From NCBI GenBank assembly GCA_945787845.1, contig CALZJH010000003.1, positions 310,001 to 374,000 on the forward strand: a stretch of 64,000 nt of DNA, given 5' to 3'. This document shows positions 60,572 to 64,000 of the stretch, piece after piece (positions within the stretch are counted from its first letter, which is position 1; every line of letters starts with the position of its first letter). Both the position numbers and the translations under genes were made by a program. The notes below the pieces were generated by a model. It was not told the origin of the DNA, did no database searches, and saw only the letters and a list, made by a program, of their open reading frames with translations. Source of the DNA: an uncultured Woeseiaceae bacterium (GTDB taxonomy: Bacteria; Pseudomonadota; Gammaproteobacteria; Steroidobacterales; Woeseiaceae).

Positions 60572-60816
60572 CAAAAACCACAGTTTAAGACCGGTGTCCC
60601 GTTCGGCACGATAACGCGAGGTTTCGCCAAGGCTTGAACGCTCACCCGCGTAACCGGCCGCTGACCGAGGACGGCGTCGTGCGTTCCGAAAAATCGACTG
60701 TCCTCAGTAGGCTGCTGGGTTATCGGCGAGGCTCGCTGGACTTCAGGGTCGAGGCTTTGAATCTCCTGGACGCGGAGGATCAGGATATCGCTTATATCGG
60801 GGGGTAGAAGGGAAAC

Positions 60817-63498
60817 ATGGATATCAAGATCTTACCAGGCCTGGCTGTTGCCGCGGCGGCGTGTACTGCACTACCGGCATCCGTCACACATGCCGAGGAA
60901 GGGAGCGCAGACTCCCATGTGCTGGAAGAAATCCTTGTTACTGCTCGTAAGCGCGACGAGTCGCTGCAGGAAGTGCCGATTGCGATTTCCGTGCTCGACG
61001 CCGCAACGATCGAGCAATTCGGCATCAACGATGTGGAAAGCGTGGCTCGGCTCACATCTGGCCTGACTTATGACCAGGGCGTGTTGCCGATCGATACCCG
61101 CCCCGTCATTCGTGGTGTCACCTCATTACGCGGGCGCCCGAACGTGGGCATACTCGTCGACTTTGTCGACGTGTCCAGTGAGGCACTGACCGTTGCCGGT
61201 GGCGGTATCACGACCAACCTCAGACTCCTCGATCTGGAACGCGTCGAGGTGATCAAGGGGCCGAAAAGCGCACTCTACGGCCGCAGTGCCTTTACTGGAG
61301 CTTTGCACTACGTTACCAGGCGCCCCGGCGATAAGTTCTCGGGCGACTTCACGGTGGGGTATGACGAATTCGGGACTACGGACCTTCGCCTGTCGATCGG
61401 TGGTCCGATCGCCGCGGACAAGCTGAACGCACGTCTGATCCTGTCTCAGTACGACACACCGGGGTACTACGTCAATCCGAATACGGGCGGCGAGCTGGGC
61501 GCTTCCGAGGTGGCAGGCGCTGCCCTGGGGCTGGAGTGGACGCTGTCGGAACGCACGACCGCGTACTTTCGCGTCGAGCATAGCGATGAGCAGCACTCGC
61601 AGCGACCCGAGGTGCATATCAGCACGATGGATCCGGCCTCAGATCCCGCGAATTTCCTGGGCACCGGAACGGTAACAGACTCGGCCATCATGGTCCCGCA
61701 CGACGGGTTTGGCACGACTGTCTGCAATACCGTCGATCGTATCCAGCCATACTACGACTCGTTTGGTGTACCGGGCGCCCCGGCCTGCCGGCCGGTGCTG
61801 TCCGGGATGCTGCACGCGACAGCTGACATGATCGACCTGTCGCCCGATTCGCGTACCGGCCTCGATTTCCGTGGTACAGATGTTGATACGACCCGCTATC
61901 ACCTGGATATCAACGTCGAACTGCCCAACTTGGATCTCACCTATGTCTTCGCACACCTGGATAACGGCACGCACTTCGTAGAAGACTTCGACAAGAACAA
62001 CCGCGACATCGTGTCCGCCGTCATTCCATTCCCGCCGCCAGGGTCAGCAGTTTCCCAGTACGGCCTGTCGGCTATGGCCGAGCAACATCTCGATATCAAG
62101 CAGTTCAACCACGAATTCCGATTGAGCGGCGAAAGCGAACGCGTCTATTGGAAGCTCAGCCTGCTGCACTGGGAAGAAGAGATGGACCTGTTCTTCGATG
62201 ACGAGTGGTACCTGCGCGAAGGCGGCAACGCCGGAGCAGTGCTCGATTCCCTCAACTCGACCGTGTTCAGCTACCTGAACGAGCCAATTGCACCACCGTT
62301 CATCAATAACATGTGTGATGCTGTCTATCCGGGAGTCCCGGAATGCATCCCGGCGGTGACCAGCCTCCAGGACAGCCTGGGCAGCAACCCCGGCATTCCG
62401 ATTTGGCGCGAGACCACTCACACCTCGATTGCCGGCGCCGCGATTGTCAGCCTCACCGACAGCGTATCCGTGACCCTTGAAGGCCGGTACCTAGACGAAG
62501 AGATCAGGTACGCAGGCGAGGCAAGCGACATCTCCTTCTCCACGCAATTTGGGGAGGATCCCTGGTGGGGCTTCATGTTTCGTACCGGGGAGATAACGGA
62601 GAACGTCGTCCAGGCCGACAAGTTCGTGCCGAAAGTTACGATCGACTGGGCGATCGATAACAATCTCCTTGCTTACGGATACTTCGCAAAAGCATTCAAG
62701 CCAGGCGGCGTATCGACGACCGATGCCAATGGTGACGTTCGCGACGGTGAGTACGATTCGGAAAAGCTGGACGTCTACGAGCTCGGTCTCAAGACTACCC
62801 TTCGTGACGGCTCTATCCGGTGGAATAGTGCGGCGTTTCTCTACGATTACAGCGACCAGCAGGTGCCGTACGAGTTCATCAGCCCGACGACCGGACGGTT
62901 ACAGACGACGATCATCAATGCCGGTAAAACGGAAATCAAAGGATTCGAGACAGACCTCGTCTGGAAATCCACGTTTGTCGACGGCTTGAAAGTCGCGCTT
63001 GGGTATACGTTCACAGACGCCGAATTCACCGACTTCAATCTGAGCGAGATCCTCGCAACCGTCGGCGGCGCTCCCAGTGCGTTCAATCGGGCGCAAGCGG
63101 GCAATGCCGAGGCGGACCTGACCGGCAAGACACCGCCGATGACAGCGGAACACGCGGCGACGATGTCGTTCCGCTTCGACACGGATTTCGATAACGGAAT
63201 AGCCAGCTACTTTGAGCTGTTTGGCGCCTATCAATCCAGGCGCTTCCTCGGCGAAGGCAATCGTTCGTGGATTCCGGAGTACACGATCTGGGACTTCTAT
63301 GCCGGATTGTCCAGGGACAACTGGTCCGTCACACTGTTTGTCGAGAACCTTGCCGACGACGACACGATTCGTTCGGGCCTGGACAATATCGACTTCACGT
63401 TGTTGCCCGACGGCCGGAGCTTGCCGCAGGCGATTCAACTCTACCTGCCTCAGCCGCGCACGGCAGGTTTGCGCCTGCAGATGAACTTCGGCAAATAA
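60817..63498 (+). CDS. TonB-dependent outer-membrane receptor
   Basis: The 893-residue precursor has a signal peptide (LAVAAAACTALPASVTHA), a TonB-box-like stretch EEILVTARKRDESLQEVP and a plug with GPKSALYGRSAFTGALHYVT. Its barrel ends in LPQPRTAGLRLQMNFGK, with the terminal Phe region (MNF). It is a paralogue of the receptor at 2946 by architecture, though they differ through most of the barrel. Substrate is unknown. AAGGGA precedes the ATG. The PEP-synthase-like gene starts five bases after its stop, which indicates co-transcription. Confidence 0.92.
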   Translation: MDIKILPGLAVAAAACTALPASVTHAEEGSADSHVLEEILVTARKRDESLQEVPIAISVLDAATIEQFGINDVESVARLTSGLTYDQGVLPIDTRPVIRGVTSLRGRPNVGILVDFVDVSSEALTVAGGGITTNLRLLDLERVEVIKGPKSALYGRSAFTGALHYVTRRPGDKFSGDFTVGYDEFGTTDLRLSIGGPIAADKLNARLILSQYDTPGYYVNPNTGGELGASEVAGAALGLEWTLSERTTAYFRVEHSDEQHSQRPEVHISTMDPASDPANFLGTGTVTDSAIMVPHDGFGTTVCNTVDRIQPYYDSFGVPGAPACRPVLSGMLHATADMIDLSPDSRTGLDFRGTDVDTTRYHLDINVELPNLDLTYVFAHLDNGTHFVEDFDKNNRDIVSAVIPFPPPGSAVSQYGLSAMAEQHLDIKQFNHEFRLSGESERVYWKLSLLHWEEEMDLFFDDEWYLREGGNAGAVLDSLNSTVFSYLNEPIAPPFINNMCDAVYPGVPECIPAVTSLQDSLGSNPGIPIWRETTHTSIAGAAIVSLTDSVSVTLEGRYLDEEIRYAGEASDISFSTQFGEDPWWGFMFRTGEITENVVQADKFVPKVTIDWAIDNNLLAYGYFAKAFKPGGVSTTDANGDVRDGEYDSEKLDVYELGLKTTLRDGSIRWNSAAFLYDYSDQQVPYEFISPTTGRLQTTIINAGKTEIKGFETDLVWKSTFVDGLKVALGYTFTDAEFTDFNLSEILATVGGAPSAFNRAQAGNAEADLTGKTPPMTAEHAATMSFRFDTDFDNGIASYFELFGAYQSRRFLGEGNRSWIPEYTIWDFYAGLSRDNWSVTLFVENLADDDTIRSGLDNIDFTLLPDGRSLPQAIQLYLPQPRTAGLRLQMNFGK

Positions 63499-63503
63499 CG
63501 CTC

Positions 63504-64000
63504 ATGATTCCCGTAGCAAGGATCGGCCGACGGCACGGTGCAGTTGGAAATAAAGCGCGCTCGATTCAATGGCTCACGAAGCACCGCTTTGACACGCCTG
63601 CGAGCTGGGCGATCGACGCAGCGCAGGCAGCGCAGTGGAGCTCGCTTGAGCAGCTTCCCGCGAGCGTGCGAGAGACCTTTCTGGAGCTGTTCAACACTCA
63701 TTCGGCCCTTGCAATTCGCTCTTCGGCAAATGTCGAGGACTCGGAATCCTCTTCCTACGCCGGGCAATTCGATTCGGTTCTGAATGTCGCCTCCGTCGAC
63801 GATGTGCTACCGGCCATAAGAAAGGTCATTCACTCTGCTTCAACGCAGAGTATCAAGAGTTATCAGGAGACCCAGGAGGACGGCGCCAGTATTGAAATGG
63901 GCATCCTGGTTCAGGCGATGGTCGAGCCACACTACAGTGGTGTCGTATTCTCCAGGAACCCCGTTACCGGCTTTGATGAGGTTATTATCGAGGCCGTTGA
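63504..64000 (+). CDS. PEP synthase-like ATP-grasp protein, N-terminal part only
   Basis: The gene continues past the right edge, leaving 165 complete codons. The protein begins MIPVARIGRRHGAVGNKA and contains AIRSSANVEDSESSSYAGQF (with the conserved RSS and ED of the PPDK/PEP synthase N-terminal domain) and ILVQAMVEPHYSGVVFS with NPVTG. The start is ATG 63504, five bases after the TonB-receptor stop. Relatives include PEP synthase and rifampicin phosphotransferase-like or pyruvate,phosphate dikinase-like proteins; which one cannot be decided from this fragment. Confidence 0.8.
   Translation, partial: MIPVARIGRRHGAVGNKARSIQWLTKHRFDTPASWAIDAAQAAQWSSLEQLPASVRETFLELFNTHSALAIRSSANVEDSESSSYAGQFDSVLNVASVDDVLPAIRKVIHSASTQSIKSYQETQEDGASIEMGILVQAMVEPHYSGVVFSRNPVTGFDEVIIEAV

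Larger units (their letters stand above)
60321..60816. other. Intergenic region with tRNA-derived remnants, no supported gene
   Basis: This 496-base gap holds the tRNA-Phe-like repeat, a tRNA-like D-arm/anticodon remnant and the weak repeat. A 43-codon rightward frame (GTG 60679 to TAG 60807) ends ten bases before the second TonB receptor; without similarity or a clear ribosome site I do not call it as a gene. A longer TTG start at 60634 is possible. Confidence 0.5.

Noticed and set aside
60634..60807. Short frame ending just before the second TonB receptor
   Set aside because: It has only GTG/TTG starts, no clear ribosome site and no recognisable protein pattern; kept as part of the intergenic region.
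1..64000. CRISPR array or insertion sequence
   Set aside because: No regularly spaced repeats of 20-40 bases and no transposase or terminal inverted repeats were found on either strand.

Overview
The window is GC-rich bacterial DNA, densely coding on both strands. It looks chromosomal and gammaproteobacterial. The gene set includes two large TonB-dependent receptors, YceH, a DksA/TraR-type zinc finger, an MSHA/ExeA-type ATPase fold, UbiB-like kinase, periplasmic c-type cytochromes, wax-ester synthase and BCCT transport. This mix resembles marine or soil heterotrophs of the Woeseia/Steroidobacter kind, but that placement is inferred from gene content and no rRNA or marker tree is available here. 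I see no phage, integrase, transposase, CRISPR array or rRNA.

Layout. 0-8.3 kb: an incomplete TIR-domain gene, a truncated copy of tRNA-Gly(CCC), a BCCT transporter, a TonB receptor overlapping a TPR-sulfotransferase, a MarR regulator and the intact tRNA-Gly(CCC). 8.4-17 kb: three secreted c-type cytochromes, a TPR lipoprotein and a giant M48 membrane protease. 17.1-23.3 kb: a tight four-gene run of ATPase-FHA fusion, DUF4382 lipoprotein, YceH and a 1110-residue membrane-anchored Clp-type double AAA+ protein. The last carries a C-terminal release-factor-like region without a GGQ loop. 23.3-31 kb: DksA-like protein, secreted methyltransferase fold, a second ATPase-FHA paralogue, CotH-like protein, FlgO/TPR membrane protein, YdjM-like protein, and a divergent pair of thioredoxin-fold proteins. 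31-42 kb: a ribbon-helix-helix protein, an atypical pyruvate kinase, flavin reductase, HxlR regulator with a repeated operator, then a leftward series (coiled-coil membrane protein, VWA lipoprotein, TlpA-like, MgtC, patatin), an outer-membrane barrel, a secreted NAD-binding protein, a NYN-OST-HTH protein and a c'-like cytochrome. 42-48.6 kb: a GMC oxidoreductase facing a four-gene leftward operon of flavin monooxygenase, wax-ester synthase/DGAT, class I HMG-CoA reductase and DUF2505. 48.7-64 kb: OmpA-like and HhH membrane proteins, SDR, YIP1, HAD phosphatase, SLC13 permease, K+ channel, DUF1232-like protein, alpha/beta hydrolase, UbiB-like kinase, a second TonB receptor and the start of a PEP-synthase-like gene.

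The strongest candidate for an undescribed system is the 17.1-23.3 kb run. A Clp-like unfoldase is joined to what reads as an RF2-type PCRF and tail region from which the peptidyl-tRNA hydrolase (GGQ) domain is missing, and it is probably co-transcribed with an ATPase carrying a phosphothreonine-binding FHA domain. A membrane-tethered, ribosome-recognising unfoldase is one reading. A second theme is tRNA-derived debris: a 37-base exact 5' half of tRNA-Gly, a tRNA-Phe-like 3' half repeated after two stop codons 9 kb apart, and a weak tRNA-like remnant near 60.5 kb.
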